DNA of 12,619 nt from JAFKKS01 sp039808325 (GCA_039808325.1 JBDHSU010000114.1:1-12619); one strand, 5' to 3'. Positions 1 through 7,131 are shown, counted from the stretch's first letter. Numbers and translations: made by a program. The notes: generated from the sequence alone by a model not told the origin.

Positions 1-2367
1 GCGATTGATGTAGCCGACGCGGTGCGCCGGCACGCGCTGCACGAAATTGCCGATCGGCACGTATCCGGACTCGGTCTGCACCCGCAGATCGTCGATCTGA
101 TCGAGGTTGCGCCGGCTGTCGGGGAAGCGGACGATGATGTCGACCTGCTTGTCGGCCTCCGAGGGACGATATTCGGTGATCTTCGTCCCGTTGGTGACGA
201 GCTGGATGGCGGTGCCGACGGTCGCGACGCTGGCGCCGAACTTCGCCGCCTGCGCCTTGTCGACGTTGATCTGCCAGTCGATGCCGGGAAGCGGCGCGCC
301 GTCGTCGAGATCGCGAATCTCGGGTCGCGTGCGCAGCATGTCGGCGACCTTCTTCGCCGCACCGGGAATGAGGTCCGGATCGAGCGCGCTGATCTGCACC
401 TGCACCGGCTTGCCGGTCGGCGGCCCGGCGCGCGGCGCCGTCACCTCGACCAGAATGCCGGGAATGTCCGCGGTCTTCTTGCGAATCGCGTCCATGATCT
501 CATGCGCCGGCGGGCGCACCTTCCAGTCCGCGAACTCGAACTGGATGACGCCGATCGTATCCTCGGTGATCTCGTTCGATCCGCGCGGCTGCTCGCCCGT
601 GCGCGTATACACCGTCTTCAGCCCGCTGAAGGCGAGAACCCGTTTCTCGACCTCCTTGATCACGGCGTCCTTCTCCGCGAGCGAGAGGTTGCCGCGACCG
701 TGGACGATGACCTGACCGTAATCCGGCTCGACCTTCGGGAAGAACTCGACGCCGTTGCCGAACTTGCCATAAGCGACCTGCACCGCGATCAGCAGGAACG
801 CGGCGAGCGCCAAGGTCGAGCCGGGATGCCGCAGCGCCAGCCGCACCGTGCGCATGTAGAGTCCGCGATCGTTCGCGCGCTCGTCGTGCGGCACCGGCGC
901 AGCCTTGCCGAGCAACGCGCCGAGCGTCGGCGTGAAGAACAAAGCGACCGCGAGCGATGCGGACAGCGTCGCGATCAGCGTGATCGGCAGATACTTCATG
1001 AACTGGCCGACGATGCCGGGCCAGAAGAGAAGCGGCGAGAAGGCGGCGACGCGCGTCGCGGTCGCTGCGATCACCGGACCGGACATGCGCTTGGCGGCGA
1101 GCGCATAGGCTTCGCGCGGCGGCATGCCCTCGCTCATGCGGCGTTCGGCGAACTCGGACACGATGATGGCGTCGTCGACCAGCATGCCGACGGCGAGAAT
1201 GAGCGAGAACAGGACGACGATATTGACCGTCAGCCCCGCCAGTTGCAGCCCGAGCACGCCGGCCAGGAACGAGGCGGGAATCGCGATGCCGATGAACAGC
1301 GACGCGCGATAGCCGAGCGCGAACAAAATAATGACGACGACGAGCAGAACGCCGGTCGCGACCGAGTTCTGCAGGTCCGACAGCATCTGGCGGATGAGCT
1401 TCGACTTGTCCTGCGTATAGGAGACCTGAACCGTCTCCGGCCAGGTGGTCTTGAGCTTCTCGACCACCGCCTTTACGCCATCGACCGTCTCGATCAGGTT
1501 GGCGCCGGTGCGCTTCGAGACCTCGATCGTCATCGCCGGCTTGCCGTTGACGCGCGTGATCCCGGTCGCGTCCTTGAATGTCGGCTTCACCTGCGCGACG
1601 TCGCCGAGCGTCACCACCGCGCCGGCGGATGCCGCAACGGGGATTTTCAGCACGTCCTGCGGCCGCTCGATCAGCGCCGGAACCTTCACCGCGAAGCGGC
1701 CGGAGTCGCCCTCCAGCGCGCCGGCGGCAACCAGGCTATTCGACTGCTGCGTGGCGGCGATGAGCTGCTCGAGCGATACGCCGTAGCTTTTCATCAACAT
1801 CGGCTCGGCGATGATCTCGACGACTTCGTCGCGCGCGCCGCGCAGCTCCGCGGAGAGAACGCCCGGCACCTGCTCGACCGCGTTCTTGGCCAGACGCGCG
1901 ATGCGCAGCAGCGAACGCTCCGGCATGTCGCCGGAAAGCGCGACGACGAGCACCGGATAGAGCGAGAGATTGACCTCCTGCACCAGCGGCTCGTCGGCAT
2001 CCTTCGGCAGGTCGCGCTTGGCCTCGTCGACCTTGGCGCGCACATCGGCGAGCGCCGACTTGGAATCGAAGCCCGCCTCGAACTCCAGCAGCACATAGCC
2101 CCCGCCCTCGAAGGCGGTGGAGCGCATTTCCTTCACGTTGCCGACGGACTTCAGCTTGGTCTCGACCGGGCGCAGCAGCAGCCGCTCGCTGTCCTCGGGA
2201 CTGATGCCGCGCTGGGAGAGCTGCGTGTAGATGATCGGAACCTTGACGTCCGGCTCCGCCTCTTTCGGGATCGTCTCATAAGCGACGAAGCCCGCCGTCA
2301 GCAGAAAGATCAGCGTCGCGATCGTCAGTCGCGCATGGCTGATGGCGTAATCGATGAGGCGGATCAT
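1..2367 (-). CDS. RND-family efflux pump, inner-membrane permease (C-terminus cut by window edge)
   Basis: Proton-driven inner-membrane pump of the AcrB/HAE (resistance-nodulation-division) type, which would export drugs or other toxic compounds through a tripartite complex with the adaptor encoded just upstream. The frame is open from the ATG at 2367 to base 1, giving 789 codons; family members are about 1,020-1,060 residues, so roughly a quarter is missing. It begins MIRLIDYAISHARLT, a typical first membrane helix (about 10-30), followed by periplasmic porter segments (about 35-330). Membrane helices resume near 337 (TGVLLVVVIILFAL). Helix 4 carries AVGMLVDDAIIV with the adjacent Asp398-Asp399 pair used for proton relay. 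A second large periplasmic part begins near 540. Its start lies 119 bases after the adaptor stop, same strand, so it is probably co-transcribed. The Shine-Dalgarno signal is weak (purine-rich GAGCAAGAG). The substrate cannot be told from sequence. Confidence 0.93.
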   Translation of the reverse strand, partial: MIRLIDYAISHARLTIATLIFLLTAGFVAYETIPKEAEPDVKVPIIYTQLSQRGISPEDSERLLLRPVETKLKSVGNVKEMRSTAFEGGGYVLLEFEAGFDSKSALADVRAKVDEAKRDLPKDADEPLVQEVNLSLYPVLVVALSGDMPERSLLRIARLAKNAVEQVPGVLSAELRGARDEVVEIIAEPMLMKSYGVSLEQLIAATQQSNSLVAAGALEGDSGRFAVKVPALIERPQDVLKIPVAASAGAVVTLGDVAQVKPTFKDATGITRVNGKPAMTIEVSKRTGANLIETVDGVKAVVEKLKTTWPETVQVSYTQDKSKLIRQMLSDLQNSVATGVLLVVVIILFALGYRASLFIGIAIPASFLAGVLGLQLAGLTVNIVVLFSLILAVGMLVDDAIIVSEFAERRMSEGMPPREAYALAAKRMSGPVIAATATRVAAFSPLLFWPGIVGQFMKYLPITLIATLSASLAVALFFTPTLGALLGKAAPVPHDERANDRGLYMRTVRLALRHPGSTLALAAFLLIAVQVAYGKFGNGVEFFPKVEPDYGQVIVHGRGNLSLAEKDAVIKEVEKRVLAFSGLKTVYTRTGEQPRGSNEITEDTIGVIQFEFADWKVRPPAHEIMDAIRKKTADIPGILVEVTAPRAGPPTGKPVQVQISALDPDLIPGAAKKVADMLRTRPEIRDLDDGAPLPGIDWQINVDKAQAAKFGASVATVGTAIQLVTNGTKITEYRPSEADKQVDIIVRFPDSRRNLDQIDDLRVQTESGYVPIGNFVQRVPAHRVGYINR

Positions 2368-2451
2368 TCGCTGCTCTTGCTCTCTGCCGCATCCGGAGGG
2401 CACGCGAAGCACCGTCTCGAGGGATGGCGGTAAGGTCGCCCTCGGAGACGC

Positions 2452-2477
2452 GGCGCTTTGCGGCGCCCCTCAGGGCG
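2452..2477 (-). other. Overlapping short hairpins between adaptor and pump genes
   Basis: Two short perfect inverted repeats lie in the 119-base gap. CGCCC-CTCA-GGGCG occupies 2464-2477 and GGCGC-N6-GCGCC occupies 2452-2467. They share bases 2464-2467, so only one can form at a time. There is no T-run, so this is not a standard terminator. It may be a weak attenuator or an mRNA-stability element tuning pump against adaptor, or just chance in GC-rich DNA. Confidence 0.25.
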
Positions 2478-2486
2478 GGGCTTAAC

Positions 2487-3584
2487 TCACTTCGCCGAAC
2501 TGACCGTCTGCGGCGGCGTCATGGGCTCGACGTGCTGGCCGTCGCCGACGAAGTCCTGGCCCTGCACGATCACACGCGCCCCGTCGGGAATGCCCGACAC
2601 CCACATGAATTCCTGCTCGTCCTCCACGACGCTTACTTTCAGGAACTTTACCTTGTTGCCGTCGCCGACCGCGCGCACCCCCAAGTCGCCCGACGACGCG
2701 AAAGTCAGCGCCGAACGCGGCACCCGTGTCGCCTGTGTCGTCTTCATCGGGATCGCGACCTCAGCCGTGATTCCGTCAGGGATCAGGCTCTCCGGATTCG
2801 GGATCTCGACCTCGACCCGATAAGTGCGCGTCTTATCGCTCGCGGTCTTGGAAACGAAGCGGATCTTGCCCCTCACCGTCTGCCCGGTGACGAGGCGCAC
2901 CTCGGCCGGCTCGCCGACCTTGATGTCGCCGAGCTTGCGTTCGGCGACCTCGACAACGGCGAGCAGCGGATCGAGCGAGACGAGCTGCGCGATCTCCGTG
3001 CCCATGAACGAGAACGACGATTGGCCGACTTCGACCGACGTGCTGTTGATGATGCCGGGCCAAGGCGCGCGCACAACGCCGCGCTCGTGTTCGGCCTCGG
3101 CATTGGCCAGCGCCGCTTGGGCGGTCTTGAGTTGCGACTCGAGATTGACCAGCTCGAGTTTGGGCATCATCCCCTTCTCGATCAGCTTGCTGCGCGCCTC
3201 GAGCTCGGTCTTGCGCTGCGCGACCAGTGCTCGCGCCTGCGCGACCTGCTCCTCGCGCCCTTCGTCCGCCAGCACCGCGATGACGTCGCCGGTCTTGACG
3301 CGGTCGCCGCGATGCACGCGCAGCTCGGTAAGCACACCCGACGTGCGTGCCGCGATCGAAACCTTGCGATCCGCTTCCGTGCGGCCGGAAACCAGGAGCT
3401 TCTGCGCATGCGGCGCCAGCGACGTGGATACGACCGCGACGCGAAACAGCGTCTCGGGCGCCGCCGCCTGCGGGCGCACGGCCGCTTTGCTCTCCGTCGA
3501 TTCGTGCGGGATGAAATAGCCCGACGCGATCCAAAGACCGGCGGCCGCGACCAGTCCAACGGCTGTGATACGACTCGCCTTCAT
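2487..3584 (-). CDS. Efflux RND transporter periplasmic adaptor (HlyD/AcrA-type membrane-fusion protein)
   Basis: Periplasmic adaptor linking the RND pump encoded downstream to an outer-membrane channel; 365 residues, usual length for the family. The N-terminus MKASRITAVGLVAAAGLWIA is a single hydrophobic signal/anchor segment with no lipobox Cys seen. The order is biotinyl-lipoyl half (ARTSGVLTELRVHRGDRV, about 78-95), an alpha-hairpin rich in Glu/Ala/Lys (about 108-165), the second lipoyl half (VRAPWPGIINSTSVEVGQ, about 170-187), then beta-barrel and membrane-proximal domains to the C-terminus. The ATG at 3584 is chosen because an AGGAG Shine-Dalgarno lies 8-9 bases upstream and the signal segment follows directly; the frame could extend upstream but would run through the TetR gene. 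Its ATG overlaps the TetR stop as ATGA, implying translational coupling. No outer-membrane factor gene is visible in the window. Confidence 0.95.
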   Translation of the reverse strand: MKASRITAVGLVAAAGLWIASGYFIPHESTESKAAVRPQAAAPETLFRVAVVSTSLAPHAQKLLVSGRTEADRKVSIAARTSGVLTELRVHRGDRVKTGDVIAVLADEGREEQVAQARALVAQRKTELEARSKLIEKGMMPKLELVNLESQLKTAQAALANAEAEHERGVVRAPWPGIINSTSVEVGQSSFSFMGTEIAQLVSLDPLLAVVEVAERKLGDIKVGEPAEVRLVTGQTVRGKIRFVSKTASDKTRTYRVEVEIPNPESLIPDGITAEVAIPMKTTQATRVPRSALTFASSGDLGVRAVGDGNKVKFLKVSVVEDEQEFMWVSGIPDGARVIVQGQDFVGDGQHVEPMTPPQTVSSAK

Positions 3585-4201
3585 CGTGGGCTCTCCTGCT
3601 TTCCGCCGGTTCGCGCGAGAAGCATGTCCTTCGTGACGCTCAGAAACAGCGGAAGCACCGCCTCCGCATCGAAGTTCGGGTCGACGGCGCGGCGCCACCA
3701 AACCCCATCGACGATGATCATCAGCATCGTCACGACGGTCTCGAAATCGATGTCCTTGGCGATATCGCCCCGCGCCGCGGCTTCCCGCAGCACGCCCACG
3801 AGGCGCGACTTCACTTCCGCGTCGAAGCCTTGGAACACGCGCGCCACGGCGGAATTACGGCGGCTCTCGGCCATAATCTCCGCGCAGAGGCCCACATCGT
3901 CCGCCGTGCGCTCGACCACGTGATGGCGCGCGAGCATGGCGAAGGTACCGAAGAAGTCCTGCGTGAAATTGGCTTCCGCAAGCTGGCTCAGCACCTCGGC
4001 GCGATCGCGCTCGGTGATTCCTTCGATGATCGCCTCTTTGGAAGCGAAGTAACGATAGAGATTGCCCGGACTCATCCCCGCCTCGGTGCAGATCTCGTGC
4101 ATGGACGTCTGATGAAAGCCGGAACGGACAAAGCAGCGCTCGGCGGCCTCGAGGATCTCAGCCCGTCGGTCGAGCTGTCGCTGGGCGTTGGCGCGGCGCA
4201 T
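3581..4201 (-). CDS. TetR/AcrR-family transcriptional repressor of the efflux operon
   Basis: One-component repressor expected to sense an effector and release the efflux promoter; 206 residues. The N-terminal helix-turn-helix is clear: AEILEAAERCFVRSGF (about 14-29), then the HTH SMHEICTEAGMSPGNLYRYF (about 33-52) followed by SKEAII. The C-terminal ligand/dimer domain is variable; it contains VTMLMIIVDGVWWRRAVDP. I start at the ATG at 4201; a GTG at 4213 is an in-frame alternative adding four residues, and neither has a clear Shine-Dalgarno. It is first in an operon with the adaptor (4-base overlap) and the RND pump, the usual arrangement for local, self-regulating repressors. A palindrome at 4255-4266 sits just upstream. 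The inducing compound is unknown. Confidence 0.93.
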   Translation of the reverse strand: MRRANAQRQLDRRAEILEAAERCFVRSGFHQTSMHEICTEAGMSPGNLYRYFASKEAIIEGITERDRAEVLSQLAEANFTQDFFGTFAMLARHHVVERTADDVGLCAEIMAESRRNSAVARVFQGFDAEVKSRLVGVLREAAARGDIAKDIDFETVVTMLMIIVDGVWWRRAVDPNFDAEAVLPLFLSVTKDMLLARTGGKQESPR

Positions 4202-4227
4202 GGCGAACGACACACGAGGCTGGGCGC

Positions 4228-4257
4228 ATTATGTGCGCTGCGGCAATTTGGAGCGAA
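4228..4257 (-). promoter_or_regulatory. Candidate promoter of the tetR-adaptor-RND operon
   Basis: On the minus strand CATAAT (4228-4233) matches the -10 consensus at five of six positions. The best -35 at 18-base spacing is TTCGCT (4252-4257), a poor match, overlapping the operator-like palindrome. Transcription would start near 4221, giving a very short leader. An alternative, TTGACT (4284-4289) with GAGAAT (4263-4268), has a good -35 but only 15-base spacing. Confidence 0.4.
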
Positions 4258-4266
4258 TGCTCATTC
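4255..4266. promoter_or_regulatory. Probable TetR-family operator (GAATG-N2-CATTC palindrome)
   Basis: GAATGCTCATTC is a perfect 5-2-5 inverted repeat about 55 bases upstream of the repressor ATG, overlapping the promoter elements. Short palindromes of the form GAATG/CATTC in front of an autoregulated tetR-efflux operon are characteristic of this family. Binding by the adjacent repressor is inferred. Confidence 0.55.
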
Positions 4267-4331
4267 TCACAACAACTACATGAAGTCAATCGACATCACG
4301 GCGGAAAATGGAAAGGAAGGCGAAGCGACGC

Positions 4332-4706
4332 TCAGGTGACCTGCCGCACGAGATACAGCCCAGCGAACAGGCCGAGGATTGAAACAATAACAGAACCAAT
4401 GACATAAGTTGCGGCAAGCAGCGGCTCGTGCCGCTCCCACAAAAGCGCCGCGTCGAGCGAGAAGGACGAGAAGGTGGTGAACCCGCCAAGGATGCCGGTG
4501 GTCAGGAACAACCGCCAAGCCTGCGAAGCCTCGCCACGATAGGCAAAATACCCGGCCAGCAGCCCCATCACGACGGAGCCGACGACATTCACCGTCAGCG
4601 TCCCATACGGAAACGCCGTCCCGCACAGGCGCGCGCACCCGACATTGATTCCATGCCGCAGCGCGGCGCCGATCCCGCCGCCGACAAAAACAATCAGATA
4701 GTTCAT
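4332..4706 (-). CDS. crcB: Fluoride efflux channel CrcB/Fluc
   Basis: Small inner-membrane fluoride channel that lets F- leave the cytoplasm; it works as a dual-topology dimer. The protein is 124 residues, the usual size, with four hydrophobic helices (about 2-18, 36-56, 65-88 and 96-120). Diagnostic positions are present: the N-terminal GGGIGAALRH, Asn40 in TLTVNVVGS, and the polar/Phe track GGFTTFSSF (74-82) lining the pore. The ATG at 4706 has a GAAAGGG Shine-Dalgarno 7 bases upstream. The gene sits behind a fluoride riboswitch and terminator, so expression should rise when cytoplasmic fluoride rises. No other fluoride-stress gene is adjacent; the upstream M20 peptidase is probably a separate unit because a promoter-like sequence lies between them. 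Confidence 0.97.
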   Translation of the reverse strand: MNYLIVFVGGGIGAALRHGINVGCARLCGTAFPYGTLTVNVVGSVVMGLLAGYFAYRGEASQAWRLFLTTGILGGFTTFSSFSLDAALLWERHEPLLAATYVIGSVIVSILGLFAGLYLVRQVT

Positions 4707-4738
4707 CGCATCGCCCTTTCATCGTCGTCGCGGGCAAC

Positions 4739-4760
4739 AAAAAACCCGCCGGGCGGCGGG
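4739..4760 (-). terminator. Intrinsic terminator acting as riboswitch expression platform before crcB
   Basis: On the minus strand CCCGCC-GCCC-GGCGGG (4745-4760) is a perfect 6-bp GC stem with a four-base loop, followed directly by six T (4739-4744). It lies between the fluoride aptamer and the crcB ribosome-binding site, so it should stop transcription when fluoride is low. A second hairpin TTCCGCC-N5-GGCGGAA (4774-4792) precedes it; its GGCGG arm could pair with the terminator's CCGCC arm as an antiterminator. The switching pairing is inferred. Confidence 0.8.
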
Positions 4761-4799
4761 CGCTCATGCATGCTTCCGCCGAACGGGCGGAACCCGCAT

Positions 4800-4857
4800 G
4801 GCAGGAGTCATCAGCCTTCGGTCTCGCCTCCGGCGGTTATCGGGGAACTCCATCCCC
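4800..4857 (-). promoter_or_regulatory. Fluoride riboswitch (crcB motif)
   Basis: Read on the minus strand, the conserved blocks of the crcB-motif aptamer appear in order: GGGGATGGAGTTCCCC then GATAACCGCC (4832-4857), a short variable stem around CGGAGGCGAGACCG, then GGCTGATGACTCCTGCC (4800-4816). These correspond to the GGNGATGG, ATAACCGCC and GGCTGATGACTCCTAC signatures of the family, including the parts forming the pseudoknot and fluoride-binding core. The aptamer lies about 95-150 bases upstream of the channel gene with a terminator between them. Together with the channel identity this makes the call strong. An ON switch is the expected logic. Confidence 0.93.
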
Positions 4858-4870
4858 ATCACACGGCCTG

Positions 4871-4900
4871 AATTTACGAAGCGCGACAATACCGCGTCAA
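4871..4900 (-). promoter_or_regulatory. Candidate promoter of the fluoride riboswitch-crcB transcript
   Basis: On the minus strand TTGACG (4895-4900) is followed after 18 bases by TAAATT (4871-4876). The match is five of six at -35 and four of six at -10. The predicted start falls just ahead of the aptamer, where a riboswitch promoter should be, and 15 bases after the M20 peptidase stop. Confidence 0.5.
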
Positions 4901-4914
4901 TACGGTGCCGACAC

Positions 4915-6054
4915 TCACCCCAGCGTCTCGAGCAATCCTTGCAACAATTTCGCCCGCGGGACGATCGACGAGATGTAGGCGTGCTCCCATTCGGTATGCG
5001 CGCCCTCGCCGTCGATGCCGAGCCCGTCAAGCGTCGGCACACCGAGCGCCGCGGTGAAGTTGCCGTCGCTGCCGCCGCCGGTCATCTCCGTATCCTTCAC
5101 GTCGAGCCCGAACGCGCGACCGACGGCCTGCGCCTGTCTCAGCAGCGCTTCGATCTCCGGCGTCTTCTCGAACGGCGGCCGATTCATGCCGCCGGTGATC
5201 GTGAGCTTCACGTCCTTGTCGAACGGCCGCAGCGAAAGAATCTTGGACTCGAATTCCTCGCCGGTCTTCACCTCCCGCACCCGCAGATCGGCGGTGATGT
5301 GGCAGTGCTGCGGAATGACATTCGGCGCCGTACCGCCGTTGATCATGCCCACCGTCGTCGTGACGCCGCGCGCATAATCCGTCATCCCTTCGATCGCCAG
5401 CACCTGCCGCGCCATCTCCTTGATGGCGCTATGCCCATCCTGATGTCGTGATCCGGAATGCGCCGGCACGCCGGTCGCGGTCAGTTCGAAACGGCCGACG
5501 CCTTTGCGCGCCGTGACGATCTTGCCGCCATCGCGCGCCGGCTCGGTGACGAGGACAAAACGCGCGCGCCTCGCTTCCGCTTCGATCGCGTCGCGCGACG
5601 TGACGCTGCCGATCTCCTCGTCCGGCGTCAGCAAAAAGCTGACCGGAAGCCGCGCGCTGCTTGCGCGCGCCACCGCGGCAAACGCCGCGAAGGCGAGGTA
5701 GGCGCCACCTTTCATATCGTAGATGCCGGGGCCGTAAAGCTTATCGCCGTCGCGGCGGAACCTCAGCGGACCGGCCAGCGTCCCGATCGGATGCACGGTA
5801 TCGAGGTGCGAGAGGATGAGGATGCCGGGCCTGTCGCCCGCGTCGCGCGTACGTAGCGTCAGCATGTCGCCGCGGCCGCCCGTTCCCGCCGTTCGCTCGA
5901 TGGCAATCGGCAGCGCCGCCGCGTCCGCCTGCACCCGATCGACCATGCGGTTGACCGCCGCCGTATCGGACGTCGGGCTTTCGATATCGACCCAGCTTTG
6001 GATACCGGCGATCAGGCGATCGAGATCCGTCGCGTCGAAGGATGATGAGGCCAT
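4915..6054 (-). CDS. M20-family metallopeptidase (carboxypeptidase G2/ArgE-DapE type)
   Basis: Di-zinc amidohydrolase predicted to cleave a C-terminal amino acid or acyl-amino acid; 379 residues, normal length. Catalytic and metal residues are visible: His83 and Asp85 in LSHLDTV, Asp113 in GIYDMKGG (bridging metal ligand), the Glu146-Glu147 pair in TPDEE (general base and ligand), Glu171 in VTEP and His353 in GEGAHTE. The lid/dimer domain runs from about 185 to 295 and contains the conserved VPAHSGS (His199) and APNVIPQ. No signal peptide is seen, so a cytoplasmic location is likely. The start is the ATG at 6054; no good Shine-Dalgarno precedes it. A divergent 536-base region separates it from the MarR gene. 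The glutamate carboxypeptidase-like motifs point to folate/glutamyl or N-acyl amino acid substrates, but specificity is not certain. Confidence 0.93.
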   Translation of the reverse strand: MASSSFDATDLDRLIAGIQSWVDIESPTSDTAAVNRMVDRVQADAAALPIAIERTAGTGGRGDMLTLRTRDAGDRPGILILSHLDTVHPIGTLAGPLRFRRDGDKLYGPGIYDMKGGAYLAFAAFAAVARASSARLPVSFLLTPDEEIGSVTSRDAIEAEARRARFVLVTEPARDGGKIVTARKGVGRFELTATGVPAHSGSRHQDGHSAIKEMARQVLAIEGMTDYARGVTTTVGMINGGTAPNVIPQHCHITADLRVREVKTGEEFESKILSLRPFDKDVKLTITGGMNRPPFEKTPEIEALLRQAQAVGRAFGLDVKDTEMTGGGSDGNFTAALGVPTLDGLGIDGEGAHTEWEHAYISSIVPRAKLLQGLLETLG

Positions 6055-6590
6055 GGGAGAAACCGTGAGACAGTCAGGAGAGGAGCCAGCACCGCGGCAT
6101 GCATCGATACCGCACGCCCTAGAGGCGACGCCGCGCGGCGATTGTCAATCGCCGGGCAGCCAAGCGGCGACCGACGCCTCCGGCGGCCGGGTTAAGATGG
6201 CCGGCGAAAAACACACGGCCGCGCCCGCTGGTTTGCATCGCGGCATGCGCTCACACACGCACATGCAACCGCGGTTCGCCATGCGAAATAATCGGAGCGG
6301 CGCGACGGCGTGGAAATCACGTCCGCATCGTGACTTCGTGATGCGCTTCCCGGATGGAGTTTGCTTGCGCCGATCCGGCGCGCCAAACGGAGAGCTTGAT
6401 TTTTTTTCCGCAACGTTGAATCACAGAGCCTCAATTCACGACGTTCACCGGGAGATGCAATCGTGACTGGAACGCCGACGGGGGCCGGCGCACAATTCGA
6501 TCTGGCACGATGGTCCGCGTGCGGCGATCACGCGCGCAATGCGTTGCAGTCGCAAACGATTCCAAACCAACGTCGCGTCGGCGGCCACGC
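6055..6590. other. Divergent intergenic region between M20 peptidase and MarR regulator
   Basis: These 536 bases separate the leftward peptidase from the rightward regulator. They hold a 19-base palindrome (6136-6154) overlapping a TTGACA on the minus strand, a GCGCCG-ATC-CGGCGC hairpin (6367-6381), an eight-base T-run (6400-6407) and a possible 43-codon ORF (6463-6594). I found no convincing -10/-35 pair for the rightward direction. Longer frames here are extensions of shadows from the peptidase gene and resemble no protein I know. Confidence 0.6.
6136..6154. promoter_or_regulatory. 19-base palindrome with embedded -35, upstream of M20 peptidase
   Basis: CGGCGATTGTCAATCGCCG is a perfect inverted repeat with 9-base arms around one base. 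A one-base centre makes an RNA hairpin unlikely and a dimeric repressor site likely. Its middle reads TTGACA on the minus strand (6143-6148), a perfect -35 hexamer pointing at the peptidase start 90 bases away. The -10 partner is poor (TCTAGG at 19-base spacing). The adjacent MarR protein is one possible binder; this is inferred. Confidence 0.45.
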
Positions 6591-6594
6591 ATGA
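6463..6594 (+). CDS. Possible small leader ORF (43 codons) overlapping the MarR start
   Basis: A GTG at 6463 has a strong GGGAG Shine-Dalgarno (6450-6454) at ideal 8-base spacing. The frame runs 43 codons and stops with TGA at 6592-6594, overlapping the MarR ATG (6591) as ATGA. The predicted product starts VTGTPTGAGAQFDL and has no domain, signal or membrane segment that I recognise. It is the only good ribosome-binding site in this stretch, while the MarR ATG has none, so it could serve to deliver ribosomes to the MarR gene. It could equally be chance, as GC-rich DNA holds many such frames. Confidence 0.25.
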   Translation: MTGTPTGAGAQFDLARWSACGDHARNALQSQTIPNQRRVGGHA

Positions 6595-7112
6595 CGACCG
6601 TACGCCACGCGCCGACACCGGCCACGCGCTTGCGGCCTTTCACGCGCTCGCTGCCGATGCAACTCGTGCGCGCGCGCGAAGCGCTGATGCAGCGTTTCCG
6701 TCCACACCTGCATGAGCATGGACTGACCGATCAGCAATGGCGCATCTTGCGCGCGCTCGCGGAAACGAAGGCCGTCGAGATCGGCGAACTCAGCGAGCGC
6801 TGCTGCATTCACCCCGCCTCGCTGTCGCGCATCCTCCCGAAGCTCGACGCGGCCGGCCTGACGACGCGGCGCCTTCATGCCGGCGATAAGCGCAAGATCA
6901 TGATCTCGTTGACGGTGCCGGGACGCCGCATGGTCGAACACGTCATGCCGCGTTCGGACGAAGTCTACGCCGCCGTCGGGCGCACGCTCGGCGTCAAACG
7001 CATGCGCGAAACCTATCGCGTGCTCGACGAACTCATCGCCGCGCTCGCGCAGGCCGACGAAGCGTCGTCGCGCGCCGCGTCCGCGAAGCGGCAGAAGCGC
7101 GCACGCACGTAA
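6591..7112 (+). CDS. MarR-family transcriptional regulator (HpaR/HpcR-like)
   Basis: Winged-helix dimeric regulator; 173 residues from the ATG at 6591. The dimerisation helix carries RSLPMQLVRAREALMQRF (about 19-36), and the wHTH spans about 46-110: LTDQQWRILRALAE, the recognition part CIHPASLSRILPKLDAAGL and the wing RRLHAGDKRKIMISLT. These blocks resemble HpaR, the homoprotocatechuate-operon repressor, but no hpa catabolic gene is in the window, so the target pathway is open. The Lys/Arg-rich tail (about 155-173) is low complexity. An in-frame ATG at 6510 would add 27 Arg-rich residues and is less likely, since family members begin shortly before the RPF-RSLP block. Palindromic CATCAATTGATG sites lie 20-60 bases after its stop, in front of the dehydrogenase gene, suggesting local control of that gene. 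Confidence 0.9.
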   Translation: MTTVRHAPTPATRLRPFTRSLPMQLVRAREALMQRFRPHLHEHGLTDQQWRILRALAETKAVEIGELSERCCIHPASLSRILPKLDAAGLTTRRLHAGDKRKIMISLTVPGRRMVEHVMPRSDEVYAAVGRTLGVKRMRETYRVLDELIAALAQADEASSRAASAKRQKRART

Positions 7113-7131
7113 ACTGATTTTCACAAAGCGC

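Noticed and set aside
22..2433. Plus-strand open frame of about 800 codons
   Set aside because: It is antisense to the RND pump, rich in Arg/Asp/His and without any domain; strong GC3 bias in the real gene removes stops on the other strand.
2424..3923. Plus-strand open frame of about 500 codons
   Set aside because: It spans the adaptor and TetR genes in antisense and has a low-complexity Arg/Leu/Asp composition; a shadow.
4214..4331. Terminator for crcB before the tetR promoter
   Set aside because: No stem followed by a T-run is visible on the minus strand in this gap.
6367..6407. GCGCCG-ATC-CGGCGC hairpin followed by a T8 run
   Set aside because: The T-run starts 18 bases after the stem, too far for an intrinsic terminator, and no plus-strand gene precedes it.
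5816..6466. Plus-strand 216-codon frame extending into the divergent region
   Set aside because: Its first part is antisense to the M20 peptidase and the rest has no domain or ribosome site; probably chance extension of a shadow.
6510..6590. Longer N-terminus for the MarR regulator
   Set aside because: The added residues are Arg-rich and unlike the family N-terminus; the ATG at 6591 fits HpaR-like proteins better, though neither start has a strong Shine-Dalgarno.
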